Source: Planctomycetota bacterium | Lineage (GTDB): Bacteria; Planctomycetota; Planctomycetia; Pirellulales; PALSA-1355 | NCBI GenBank assembly: GCA_003389325.1 | Contig: QQVE01000030.1 | Location: 124,001 to 188,000 of the forward strand | Direction: 5' to 3' | DNA length: 64,000 nucleotides | Shown here: positions 34,792-43,952 of the stretch, one piece after another | How positions within the stretch are numbered: the first letter of the stretch is position 1 | How the letters are laid out: each line of letters begins with the position of its first letter | The notes under the pieces: generated by a model | Database searches by the model: none | What the model saw: the letters and a program-made list of their open reading frames with translations, nothing else | What the model was told of the DNA's origin: nothing | Program-made: the position numbers and the translations under genes

Positions 34792-37698
34792 CTATTGGGC
34801 CGTCGACTCGTAGAGCGGCAGGTGCCGGTAGTAGACTTCCAGCGACAGCAGGTTGAGCGCCGTGACGTACAGCCGTCCGGCGTGCGGGCCCCAGCGGTCG
34901 GGCACCGGGCGGCGCGGGTCCCAACTTCCGGCCAGCGGACCGGAGTCGATCTGCGATTCGACCAGCAGCGGGTGCAGTCGCGCGTTCCAAGCGCGCCAGT
35001 ACTTGCCGCGCATGTGGAACATGACCTGCGTCGCGTAGTACCAATAGTACGTGTCGCGCAGCGGTCGCCGCGCTGAGCCGTTCTCCGGCAGGCGCACCAG
35101 CAGATACTCGGCGCCTTCGACCATGTGTGCGTCGTCGCGGTTCAGGCCCGTGTACAAACGCATCAGCAGGCCCACGGCAGTCATCGACGACGAGGGACGC
35201 CGGCCGTGGCCTTGTCGCGGAGTATCGGGCGCCAGCGGATTGTAGACGTACAGCGATCCGCCGGTTTGAGCGCGGTCGAGCCACTCTTTCACGCGCTCGT
35301 AGGTCTCGTTTGGCACCTGGAGTCCGGCCAGCTCGCCGCTTTTCAGTGCCATAAGCTGCCAGCCGCTGACCGAGGTATCGGAGCCGCTGCCCGGCGTGTA
35401 GCGCCAGGCCCCGCGTGCGCGATCCTGAGCCAGGACGATGAAGTCGATCGCGCGCTGTGCGGGCTCGGCCAGTGCGTCGTCGCCGGTCATGCCGTACGCC
35501 TCGCACAGCGCGATGGTCGCGATGCCGTGACTGTACAGCCAGGCGCTGCGGTTGGATTCTTCATCCTCCGGCTGATAGAGATCGCCGCTGGCGCGTTGGT
35601 TCTCGATCAGGAAGTCTAGGGCCCGTTGCACCACGTCGGCGTAGGTGCCGCCGTAGTGGTCGTACCCGGCGCCCAAAAACGCCAGCAGGGCCATGCCCGT
35701 GGCAGCGGTCTGGGCCCGAAATGTGGTCGGTGGATCCTGCACGTCGCTGTCGCCGTCGAACTGCAAGGTCCAACTGCCGTCGGGCCGCTGGTGTTGGGCA
35801 AGGAACACGAGCCCCGCCTCGATGGCGGCTTCGGTTTGCGCCGAGGGCGCGCCGGCGGCATCCGGATTGCGCCGCAAACCGCCCCGGCGAGCAAACGCCG
35901 CGGCCGGCTCACGCGCACGGCCGTCGATGGGCAGCGGTCCGCCCGCCTTGCGGGCCAGCAACCGCGCCGGGCCGGCTTGGGGCACGTCGCTCTGTTCGCT
36001 CGCTCGGCGATTGGGAGTCCCCACGTCGGGTGTCATGGCATCGGACAAGCCACCCACCCCAACAGGAGCCGGAACGCGCACCGGCAGGTTCGCCGCGAGT
36101 CGACCGCGGGACGGTGGGGCGACATCGGCCGCGGACGAGGGCCGGGGCTCGCCGGATGAAGCCGATGAAGGAGCCTCGGCCGCCGGCTCGAGATCGTCGC
36201 CCGCGGCGCCGAGCCGGTCGGCCGGTGTCGGAGCAGTCCCCGTCGAGGACTTCTCGAGACGCGCGACGGCGCCCCCCGGCTCCGAGGGCGGAGCGGGCTG
36301 CCCCCGCGGTGCGTCAACGCGGTTGACGGCGCCGGGCGAAAGGCGGAAGGCCCGCGGCATGGCCCCGCCCGACTCGGTGGCTACAGAACGCTCGTCCGTG
36401 TCGCGAATCGTGCCGAACTCGCGCGGTACGTCGTCACCCTTGCCTTCGCGAGTGGGAGCTTGCACTTGTGGCTGCGGAGCGTCGAGCGGCGTGTCGACAC
36501 CCGACTGGGCGCGCGGGAGCGCGGCAACCTGCGGTGCCCTGACTTGGGGTGCACGCTGCATCCGCGCGACCTGGGGCGCGGGCGAAAGCGCGTCATTGGC
36601 CTCGCTGGGGCGCTCGACGGTGCGGCGCGGCGTCAAGATGCCCGTCTCGACCGACGAGGGCGGCGCCGTCTCGCCCGCCACGACGGGACGCGGCACGGCG
36701 GCAATGGTCGACTGTCGGGAGGACAAGGCTTGCGGCTCCGCCTGAGGCGCCTCGCGTGGGGCCTCAGGCGCTGGCAACTCCGTTCTGGGCGGAACGATCG
36801 TCGGCGGGGGCTCGATCCGGGCCAGCTCGACCGGTGTCTGCGGCGTCTCGCGGACTTCTTCGATTGTGCGGCGAGCGATGTCCCCGGCGCTCGTGTCCAA
36901 TCGGGCGAGCGGCTCGTCGAGCGGTCGCACGGCCGGCGTCTCGGCCTCGCGAGACTGTTGTTCCAGTTCGCTTTCGGCCGGCGCGGGTGCGTCGAGCTCG
37001 GCCACCTGCGGTTGTTCCGGCACCGCCACTGGCTCTGGTTGGTCGGGCTCGGCTTCGGTCGGATCGACGCGGCTCAACTCCCAATTGTTGGGCGCAAGCC
37101 GGGGGGCCGCTTCCTGGGGCTCGCGCATCGGTACGACGTTTTGCGGCACGTCTGGCGTCTGGCCTTCCACCGGCACGGGCGTGCTTTCCAGCGGTACGTC
37201 TTCCGGCTGCTGTTTCGCCCGCTGGTCGATTTCCGTGGGCCGCTCTTCCGGCTTCGGCGTTTCGACCGGTTTCTCGAACGCTTCCACCGGGTCCTCGGGG
37301 GCGCGGATGTGATAGTCCGGTGCGCGGAACTCCTCGACGGGCCGCCGCTGCTGCTCGGCGATTCGGTCGTCGGCCAGGGCCATCAGCCGATACTGATTGA
37401 GTGACAGGAAGAGCAGGATGTGCAGGATCAAGCTTAAAACGGCCGCCAACTGCAGGCCCCGCTGCACACGTTTGACGCGGCTGAGCGCACCGACCAACAG
37501 CAACGTCACGATCGCCAGCGAGCCAAGATACGTCCATCCGTTGGCCCACCAGCGAGGATCCTCGAAGTTCGCGACCGCGATGATTCCCGCTCCGCCGAAG
37601 CCGGCCAGCACCAACAGCGCCACGACCACCGGCCACAGACGGTCGTCGAACGCCTGGGACGGTCGCGCGCGCTCGCGGCGATGCGGTTGAGAGGCCAT
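34792..37698 (-). CDS. membrane protein with Pro-rich linker and prenyltransferase-like toroid
   Basis: A 968-residue protein in three parts. Residues 1-103: basic cytoplasmic tail and three membrane helices (about 21-45, 55-72 and 80-100), leaving the rest in the periplasm. Residues 104-615: a low-complexity linker rich in Pro, Glu, Ala and Arg with no fold. Residues 616-968: a squalene-cyclase/prenyltransferase-type helical toroid with QW-like repeats (FLAQHQRPDGSW, FLIENQRASG, FIVLAQDRARGAW). The catalytic DXDD of hopene cyclase is not seen, so it is unlikely to be the missing hopanoid cyclase. It is the last gene of the TPR-ExbB-ExbD operon and could transmit force from ExbBD, as TonB does. 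That is inference. Confidence 0.82.
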   Translation of the reverse strand: MASQPHRRERARPSQAFDDRLWPVVVALLVLAGFGGAGIIAVANFEDPRWWANGWTYLGSLAIVTLLLVGALSRVKRVQRGLQLAAVLSLILHILLFLSLNQYRLMALADDRIAEQQRRPVEEFRAPDYHIRAPEDPVEAFEKPVETPKPEERPTEIDQRAKQQPEDVPLESTPVPVEGQTPDVPQNVVPMREPQEAAPRLAPNNWELSRVDPTEAEPDQPEPVAVPEQPQVAELDAPAPAESELEQQSREAETPAVRPLDEPLARLDTSAGDIARRTIEEVRETPQTPVELARIEPPPTIVPPRTELPAPEAPREAPQAEPQALSSRQSTIAAVPRPVVAGETAPPSSVETGILTPRRTVERPSEANDALSPAPQVARMQRAPQVRAPQVAALPRAQSGVDTPLDAPQPQVQAPTREGKGDDVPREFGTIRDTDERSVATESGGAMPRAFRLSPGAVNRVDAPRGQPAPPSEPGGAVARLEKSSTGTAPTPADRLGAAGDDLEPAAEAPSSASSGEPRPSSAADVAPPSRGRLAANLPVRVPAPVGVGGLSDAMTPDVGTPNRRASEQSDVPQAGPARLLARKAGGPLPIDGRAREPAAAFARRGGLRRNPDAAGAPSAQTEAAIEAGLVFLAQHQRPDGSWTLQFDGDSDVQDPPTTFRAQTAATGMALLAFLGAGYDHYGGTYADVVQRALDFLIENQRASGDLYQPEDEESNRSAWLYSHGIATIALCEAYGMTGDDALAEPAQRAIDFIVLAQDRARGAWRYTPGSGSDTSVSGWQLMALKSGELAGLQVPNETYERVKEWLDRAQTGGSLYVYNPLAPDTPRQGHGRRPSSSMTAVGLLMRLYTGLNRDDAHMVEGAEYLLVRLPENGSARRPLRDTYYWYYATQVMFHMRGKYWRAWNARLHPLLVESQIDSGPLAGSWDPRRPVPDRWGPHAGRLYVTALNLLSLEVYYRHLPLYESTAQ

Positions 37699-37795
37699 GG
37701 TGATCTACGGGGCGAGTCGGGACATTCAAGCGATGGGAAAAGCGGGGATCGCCGCGTGCGGCAAGCCGCCGGTCAGCCGCATGGGCGGCGATCGG

Positions 37796-38221
37796 CTAGC
37801 CGGGTTTCTCAAGCGCCGTCGTCGTCACGCGGTAGTCGCGAATGCCCGCCTTATTGCAGAGGTTCATCACCGCCACGACGTATTCCCACAAACATTCGCG
37901 ATCGGCGCGAATCTCGACGGTTTGCTGTCCGGGGTTGTTGGCCGAAATCTGTTCGAGCTTGTCTTCCAGTCCTTCGAGGTTCAACTCGTCGCCGTCGACG
38001 AAATAGCGCCCCTCGCGGTCGACGTTCACGAACAGCACGCGCGGCTTGGTTGTCAACGGCCGGGCCTCGCTGGCGTGCGGCAGCACGATCTTCAGCTCAC
38101 GCTCGTCCTCGGCAAACTTCGTGGCCACGAGAAAGAACAGCAGCAGTTGGAACACCACGTCGATCATCGGCGTGAGGTTCAACAGCCCGGCCGAGCGTCC
38201 CTTGTGAATCTTGACGGTCAT
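37796..38221 (-). CDS. ExbD/TolR-family biopolymer transport protein
   Basis: A 141-residue protein: short basic tail, one membrane helix (about 15-34) with the proton-relay Asp21 in LTPMIDVVFQLLLFF, then a periplasmic domain with VEIRADRECLWEYVVAVMNLCNKAGI. It starts 7 bases after the ExbB stop and works with it as a proton-driven motor that energises an envelope protein. Length is normal. It is followed after 97 bases by the toroid protein. Confidence 0.92.
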   Translation of the reverse strand: MTVKIHKGRSAGLLNLTPMIDVVFQLLLFFLVATKFAEDERELKIVLPHASEARPLTTKPRVLFVNVDREGRYFVDGDELNLEGLEDKLEQISANNPGQQTVEIRADRECLWEYVVAVMNLCNKAGIRDYRVTTTALEKPG

Positions 38222-38228
38222 GACGAGC

Positions 38229-39155
38229 TCATTCCGACGCGGCGGCCGTGCGGTGCGGGGCCTCGCCTTCGGTCACCGGAGTTTCGGCAACGTGCGGAAC
38301 CGCCGGCGTGCGGTTGACGCGGGCCTTGCCTTCGTAACGTTCCAGCGCCGGCAGCAGTCGCCCGACCACGTCGTCGAGCCGCCCGAACAGGCGTTGGATC
38401 TTGCCTTCGTAGTAGTGGGCCAGGCACACCGCCGGAATCGCCACACATAAGCCGGCAAACGTCGTGATCAGCGCGATGTAGACGCCCGAGGCCAGCGCCT
38501 GGGCCTTGTTGGCGCCGTCGGGCAGATGGGCCGTCTCGTAGAAGGCCAGGATCATCCCCTGCACCGTGCCGACCAACCCCAACAGCGGCGCCACGGTGGC
38601 CGAGAGATTCAACGGGCGAATGTTTCCGTACAGCCTGTTGGCCTCGCGCTCGCTGGCCGCGGTGACTGTGCGCTCGAGTTCCGCCATCGGCCGCCCGGTC
38701 TTGAGCAGCGCCGCGGTCAGTACGCTGGCCGCGGCCGAAGGATACTTCTGACACAGCCGCCACGCCTTGCGCGGGTCGAAGCCCGCCTGGTCCTCGAGCA
38801 GCGCATCGATTCCGCGCACCAGCTTGGGCGGGATCACGCGGCGGCGGCGCAGGGCAATCGCCCGTTCGATACCGAACAGCACGACAAGAAACGAAAAGCC
38901 GTAGATCGGATAGAGGAAAATACCGCCGACCTGCGGCGAGGCCATGTGCAGCAGGTTCATGCCCTCGTCTTCCGGCTCCTCGGGTGCAGCCTCCGCCGGC
39001 GGCGCGGGCTCTTCGGCCATGGCCGCTTCGAATTGCTGGTCGGCCAGATCGGGTTCGGCTGGTTGCGCGCCGGCGGTTGCCGCCAGAAGGGTACCAACCA
39101 ATACAGCCAGGGCGATCCGCCAGCCGGCGAACCGCGACACACGCGCTCTCTTCAT
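38229..39155 (-). CDS. ExbB/TolQ/MotA-family proton channel protein
   Basis: A 308-residue protein: signal-like N-terminus (about 10-28), acidic Pro/Ala-rich periplasmic part (30-60), then the TolQ/ExbB core with membrane segments near 70-90 and a pair around 185-240 that includes LSATVAPLLGLVGTVQGMILAF, the motif of the channel lining. The start is the ATG at 39155 (Met-Lys-Arg-Ala); the open frame runs to 39200. With ExbD it forms a proton-driven motor. The C-terminus is longer than usual. Confidence 0.92.
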   Translation of the reverse strand: MKRARVSRFAGWRIALAVLVGTLLAATAGAQPAEPDLADQQFEAAMAEEPAPPAEAAPEEPEDEGMNLLHMASPQVGGIFLYPIYGFSFLVVLFGIERAIALRRRRVIPPKLVRGIDALLEDQAGFDPRKAWRLCQKYPSAAASVLTAALLKTGRPMAELERTVTAASEREANRLYGNIRPLNLSATVAPLLGLVGTVQGMILAFYETAHLPDGANKAQALASGVYIALITTFAGLCVAIPAVCLAHYYEGKIQRLFGRLDDVVGRLLPALERYEGKARVNRTPAVPHVAETPVTEGEAPHRTAAASE

Positions 39156-39226
39156 CGACACATACGTCCTTTCGCCCGAATCTTCCGCCGGTCCGGGCAC
39201 TGATTCCTAGTCTGACGCACTTACGC

Positions 39227-42200
39227 TTAGGTGCCCAGCGCCTCCAGGCGGTTCTTTGCCAGCGCGGCCTTGTCGCTTGTAGGGTATTGGTCCAGCACTT
39301 CCCGATACGATTTCTTGGCCTGCTCGACCATCTTCAAGACTTCAAAGCACCGCCCCGCCTCGTACGAGGCGTTGGCCTGCCACACGCGCAGCGACTCGGG
39401 CGACTGGGGATATCCGTAGCCGTAGGCCACCTTGAAGAAGTTGCGAATGGCCTCCTTGTATTGCTGCTTCTCGAACAGAAGCTCGCCCATCATGAAGCGC
39501 GCCCGTGCCGAAACCTCACGATCGGTCTCGCCCACGACCTGCTCGTAGCGCTTCATGGCTTCGTCGGCGCGTCCGAGATTCTGCAGGGCCCAGCCCGACT
39601 CGTAACGCAGCTCCGGAGCGTGGCTCGACTGGGGATCGTCGGCCAGCGCCGTCTCAAGCAACTTCAGGCTGTCTTCCCACTGCTCGCGCTGTGCCAGGGC
39701 CTGGGCCGCGTGCAAGCGGGCCAGCGTGCGAAAGGCGTGATCGCTCCCCGCAGCATCCAGAAACTTTGCGTAGGCGGCATGCGCCTCGTCGAACTGATCC
39801 TGACCGAAGCGGGCTTCGCCGATCATGAAGAGGGCATCGGCCGCCAGCCCGCCCTGGGGAAACTGCGCCAGTTGCTTTTCGAACGATTCGATCGCCGCGG
39901 CGAGTTGACCCTGCTGATATTGCGACCAGCCGAGCTTGTGGGTGGCCTTCTCGCCCAGGTCCCCCTCCCCTGCCCTGGCCGCAGCCGTTTGGTAGTGATC
40001 TGCAGCGCGGGCATAGTCGCCGGCGTCGTATGCGCCCTCGCCGAGGTGATACAGGCTCTCGGCGGCCAACGGGCTCGTGCCGTGTCGGTCGACGAGCTTG
40101 CCGAAGGCGTCCAGCGCTTCGTTGGGCTTTCCGGACGACTTAAGTGCCCAGGCCAGTTCGTACAGGGCCTTGTCGGCGCCGGCGTAGTCGGGCGCACTGG
40201 TCAGCAACTCACGAAACGCCTTCGCGGCCTCGTCGTACTGCTTCGCGCCCGAGTAGCACAGACCAAGCAGATACAACGCGTCGGGTTGTTCGCCTTGCGG
40301 CGGATCGTTGTCGAGAAACGTTCGGATGTCTTCGATCGCCGCGGCGAAGTTTCCCTGCCGCTGCCGCGCCAGCGCCCGAGCGTAGCGTGCCCGCCCCGCC
40401 ACGGCGTGCTGCGGATATGCCTCGAGCACTTTCGATAGCGAGGCTTCCGATGCGGGGTACTCGCCGGCGGCCAACTGCGTCCAGCCCAGCCCGTACATCG
40501 CGTGCGGCGCAAGCGGGCTTTCCGGTCCGTTGGCGATCACTTGCTGGTAGTTCTGTGCGGCAGCGTCCCAATCGCCCGCTGAAGCGGCGAACTCGCCAAG
40601 GCGGAAATAGGCTCGGTTGCGCAAGCTGCTGTCGGGAAACTCCTTGACGAGCCGCTCGAGTGCCGCGGTCGCTTCCTGGAGGTTGCCCTCGTTGCGGTAG
40701 GCGGATGCGAGAGCCACGAGCGTTTCTGCCGCCCGTTTGCCCTGCGGCTGGGCGGCCAGTGACGCTTCGAGGGCCGAAATCGCGGCCGGATAGTGCTTCA
40801 ACTCGAGTTGGGCGCTGCCCAGCAGGAATTGCGCTTCGGCCACGGCGTCGGGAGCCTTGAGATCGGCGACGACCGGCGACAGCGCTTCGACGACCGCCGC
40901 GTATTGTTTGGTCAGGAACAGCGACAGCGCGAGCCGCAATCGCCAGGTGTCCGCGTCGCCGTGTTTGGCGTGTTTGTCGAGCAACGCGCGAAAGTCCTTT
41001 TCGGCCGCTGCATAGTCCCCCTGTTGCAATGCGGCTTCAGCCGCCAGGTAACGCACGTCGGCCGCCAGCGGATCATCGGCATGCGAGGCGAGGAACGCCG
41101 TGGCATGTTTGTCGGCCGCCGCGAGATCGCCCTGATCGAGCGCGGCATAAGCAGCCATGTACAGCGCCTGCGGAGCCTGCTCGCTTTGGGGATGTTGCCC
41201 GGCCAGCGCGGCATAGGCGGCGACCGACTCGCCGCGACGTGCGGGGATATCAAACAACGCGTCGGCCCGGTCGAGCTCGAGCTGCGGCATTTGATCGGAC
41301 TTGCCAGCGCTCTGCAGTGCCCGATCGAGCACCTTTAGCGCCGCCTCGGGCTGTTGTTGCTTCAGCCGCGTGCGCGCGAGCCAGTGCGCGGCTTCGGGCG
41401 CCTGCGGGCCTTCGGCCGTGGCCACGGGTGCCAACATGTCGGCGGCCGCTTCCAGTTCGCCGAGCTGATAGTAGTTCTTTCCTGCGGCAAGGCGTGCCGG
41501 CAGGCGATAGCTTGAGTCGGGGAATTTCTGTTCGAGCGAGGCATACAACTCCGCCGCCTCGGCAAGCTGCTGTTGCTCGATCCGCGCGGCGGCCTGCCGC
41601 ATCAAGGCCAGGTCGGCGTGCTCGAAATCCTGGGAGGCCGCGGCGGACGCAAACCACTTCTCCGCGGCTTCGTGCTGACCTTGGGCGAACAGGGTCTCGC
41701 CACGTCGCAAGACGACTTCCGCTCGCAGCGGGTGCTTCTCGACCTGCCTGACGAATTGGTCGAAGGCGGCCCCCGCGCCTGCGGAGTCGCCGAGATCCTG
41801 CCGGGCCACGCCCAGCGCGTAGAGGGCTTCGGGCGCGAGCTGGCCCTCGGGGTATTGGTCGACGAGTTGCTGGTAGGTTTTCGCGGCCTCCTCTTTCTGA
41901 TCGCGGGCGTACAGCGCTTCGCCGCGGTAGTAGAGCGCCTGCTCGAGCTCTTTCGACTGGGGGAACTTCTCGGCCAGCGTCGCAAAGGTCTCGGCCGCCT
42001 CGTCGTAGGCCTCGGCGTGGCCCTGTTGACCGCGGCTGTATTGGGCGAGCCCCAGGTTCAGGTACGTCGCGTCCAGCAACTCGCTCGTGGGGTACTCGCG
42101 AATGACGCGCTGGAAGCTTTCTTCGGCCGCGCCATATTGCTTGAGCAGCAGCCGGCAGACGCCGCGATAGTGCTCGGCCTTGGGGGCCAGCGGATCGTCG

Positions 42201-42418
42201 GGAAACCGCTTGAGAAATGTGCTCCATTCGTCGGCTGCCAGGTCGTAGACCCCCCGGTCCTGAAACGCCACCGCGTCGCGAAACTGCCGCACGGCGGCCG
42301 GGGGGGACTTGCGGGGCGGGGCTTTGTCTTCTTGGGCGTAGGCGGCGCGTCCGCAAATCGCCGCGACCAGCGACACCAGTACGAGCGCGATGACCCACGT
42401 TCGATTGGGAACCGTCAT
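39227..42418 (-). CDS. giant exported TPR protein
   Basis: A 1063-residue protein with a signal peptide (residues 1-28, ending Ala-Tyr-Ala-Gln) and more than twenty TPR or TolA/YbgF-type repeats across the rest, recurring as Phe-Pro-Asp/Gln-Ser-Xaa-Xaa-Ala-Xaa-Xaa-Ala-Xaa-Tyr-Xaa-Leu-Gly. The first part (65-110) is close to outer membrane assembly lipoprotein YfiO/YbgF repeats. It starts at 42418; a TTG further up is less likely. It is the first gene of the operon with ExbB, 71 bases before it, and so probably serves the same periplasmic machine. Confidence 0.85.
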   Translation of the reverse strand: MTVPNRTWVIALVLVSLVAAICGRAAYAQEDKAPPRKSPPAAVRQFRDAVAFQDRGVYDLAADEWSTFLKRFPDDPLAPKAEHYRGVCRLLLKQYGAAEESFQRVIREYPTSELLDATYLNLGLAQYSRGQQGHAEAYDEAAETFATLAEKFPQSKELEQALYYRGEALYARDQKEEAAKTYQQLVDQYPEGQLAPEALYALGVARQDLGDSAGAGAAFDQFVRQVEKHPLRAEVVLRRGETLFAQGQHEAAEKWFASAAASQDFEHADLALMRQAAARIEQQQLAEAAELYASLEQKFPDSSYRLPARLAAGKNYYQLGELEAAADMLAPVATAEGPQAPEAAHWLARTRLKQQQPEAALKVLDRALQSAGKSDQMPQLELDRADALFDIPARRGESVAAYAALAGQHPQSEQAPQALYMAAYAALDQGDLAAADKHATAFLASHADDPLAADVRYLAAEAALQQGDYAAAEKDFRALLDKHAKHGDADTWRLRLALSLFLTKQYAAVVEALSPVVADLKAPDAVAEAQFLLGSAQLELKHYPAAISALEASLAAQPQGKRAAETLVALASAYRNEGNLQEATAALERLVKEFPDSSLRNRAYFRLGEFAASAGDWDAAAQNYQQVIANGPESPLAPHAMYGLGWTQLAAGEYPASEASLSKVLEAYPQHAVAGRARYARALARQRQGNFAAAIEDIRTFLDNDPPQGEQPDALYLLGLCYSGAKQYDEAAKAFRELLTSAPDYAGADKALYELAWALKSSGKPNEALDAFGKLVDRHGTSPLAAESLYHLGEGAYDAGDYARAADHYQTAAARAGEGDLGEKATHKLGWSQYQQGQLAAAIESFEKQLAQFPQGGLAADALFMIGEARFGQDQFDEAHAAYAKFLDAAGSDHAFRTLARLHAAQALAQREQWEDSLKLLETALADDPQSSHAPELRYESGWALQNLGRADEAMKRYEQVVGETDREVSARARFMMGELLFEKQQYKEAIRNFFKVAYGYGYPQSPESLRVWQANASYEAGRCFEVLKMVEQAKKSYREVLDQYPTSDKAALAKNRLEALGT

Positions 42419-42758
42419 GCACAAAGCCCTAGGTGCGTGCCTCTACCAGCCCGTTGAAGTAAGCCATCCTGGCCAACTTCAACCTCGCCAAGTGCGAAGC
42501 AAAGCTCCGCACGGCTCGCAAAATAACGACTGAGTCGTCATTTTGAGATCGCATCCATGCGCGATCTGGCGGCCGTCGAATACTTCAACAGGCTGCTAAC
42601 CCCGTTTTGCCCCGCTGCCATTATTTCAATCACCCAGCCAGAATACAAGAAATCGTTGGGGCGCTGGAAGATAAGGTGGCGTTGCTCGCGCGCGGCGCGC
42701 TTTCTATGATTGAGCGTTCCCGCGCGACGAGCGACTTTTTTTCCTGGACACATCCGCG
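42419..42758. other. divergent intergenic region with structured repeat
   Basis: 340 bases between the giant TPR gene (minus) and terC (plus). It contains the inverted-repeat element at 42443-42599. Outside that, there is no clear promoter or gene. Confidence 0.4.
42443..42599. repeat. possible MITE-like element with imperfect terminal inverted repeats
   Basis: AGCCCGTTGAAGTA (42448-42461) is inverted as TACTTCAACAGGCT (42581-42594), 13 of 14 matching, and the match continues weakly on both sides. Inside are the palindrome ACGACTGAGTCGT and a GATCGCAT/ATGCGCGATC hairpin. No duplicated target site could be seen. It may be an IS-derived remnant or a structured RNA. Confidence 0.4.
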
Positions 42759-43829
42759 TTGTCAGAAATCCTCTCCCAATCCTGGGTGGAATGGGGCCTA
42801 CTGGCCCAAACCCCCACGACAGACGTGCAACTGTGGCACTGGGTGGCCTTTGGCGCATTCGTCGCCGTGCTGCTCGTCTTGGATCTGTTCGTCTTCCACC
42901 GCGACTCGCACGAGCCCACCTTGCGCGAATCGGCCGTGTGGACCGTCATCTGGTGCTCGCTGGCACTAGCATTCAACGTGCTGCTGTGGATCTGGCGCGG
43001 CAGCGATATCGGCGTGGCCTTTCTGACCGGGTACCTGGTCGAGTGGGCCCTGTCGATGGACAACGTCTTTGTGTTCGCCGTGGTGTTCAGCTTCTTCGGC
43101 GTTCCGCTGAAATACCAATATCGCGTGTTGTTTTGGGGCATTCTCGGCGCGGTGGTGATGCGGCTGGCGTTCATCCTGGCCGGCGCCGCGCTGATCGAAC
43201 GCTTTAGCTGGGTCATGCCCATCTTCGGCGCGCTGTTGATCTACACCGGCTACAAACTGGCCGCCCACGGCGATACCGAGGTCAACCCCGAGAAGAACAT
43301 CCTGATGCGGGCCGCGCGGCGGCTGTTCCCCGTGGCCAAGGAAAGCCACGGCGATCATTTCTTCGTGATCGAAGACGGCCGCCGATGCATCACGCCGCTG
43401 TTTCTCGTGCTGCTGGTGGTGGAGAGCACCGACGTGCTATTCGCCGTCGACAGCGTGCCGGCCATCTTCGGCATCACCCAGGATGCCTTCACCGTGTTCA
43501 CCTCCAACATCTTCGCCATCCTCGGTCTGCGGGCGCTGTACTTCCTGCTGGCCGGCGTGATGAACATGTTCCGCTACTTGAACTACGGGCTGGCGGCCGT
43601 GCTCTCGTTCGTCGGTTTCAAGATGGTGGGCGAATGGTGGACCGGCCATCACCTGCTGCCGCCGGCCGGTTCGCTGGCGGTGATTCTGGTGCTGTTGTCG
43701 GCCTCGATCATCGCCTCGATCCTGGCTAACCGCCGCGAGCGTTTGACGCCGCCGCCGCTTTCCGAATCCGACACGCCGCAGCCCGACGCGACCCAGCCGG
43801 TCAGCGAAGGCGGCCGCTCGCAACGGTAA
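42759..43829 (+). CDS. TerC/Alx-family membrane protein
   Basis: A 356-residue protein with about nine membrane helices of the TerC family, tied to tellurite resistance and manganese handling. Marks: HWVAFGAFVAVLLVLDLFVFHRD, YLVEWALSMDNVFVFAVVFSFF (about 92-114, holding the conserved Glu and Asp), GYKLAAHGDTEVNPEKN, and the second VVESTDVLFAVDSVPAIFGIT. The C-terminus is polar. The start is a TTG at 42759 with no clear ribosome site, so a later start is possible, but the first helix begins near residue 25. Confidence 0.92.
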   Translation: MSEILSQSWVEWGLLAQTPTTDVQLWHWVAFGAFVAVLLVLDLFVFHRDSHEPTLRESAVWTVIWCSLALAFNVLLWIWRGSDIGVAFLTGYLVEWALSMDNVFVFAVVFSFFGVPLKYQYRVLFWGILGAVVMRLAFILAGAALIERFSWVMPIFGALLIYTGYKLAAHGDTEVNPEKNILMRAARRLFPVAKESHGDHFFVIEDGRRCITPLFLVLLVVESTDVLFAVDSVPAIFGITQDAFTVFTSNIFAILGLRALYFLLAGVMNMFRYLNYGLAAVLSFVGFKMVGEWWTGHHLLPPAGSLAVILVLLSASIIASILANRRERLTPPPLSESDTPQPDATQPVSEGGRSQR

Positions 43830-43952
43830 GGAAACGCGGGCAATTCTCTCGGGCTGTATGGCCTGCGCACAAACGCACTTGACGCCCCGGCGCATGGGGT
43901 ACACTTTGGACGTAGGGACAGATTCTTCTCCCGGACCCGCAATCGAAGCTTC

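Noticed and set aside
34792..37698. Calling the toroid protein a squalene-hopene cyclase to go with hpnCDE
   Set aside because: No DXDD motif is seen, the operon is ExbBD-based, and it is over 13 kb from hpnCDE.
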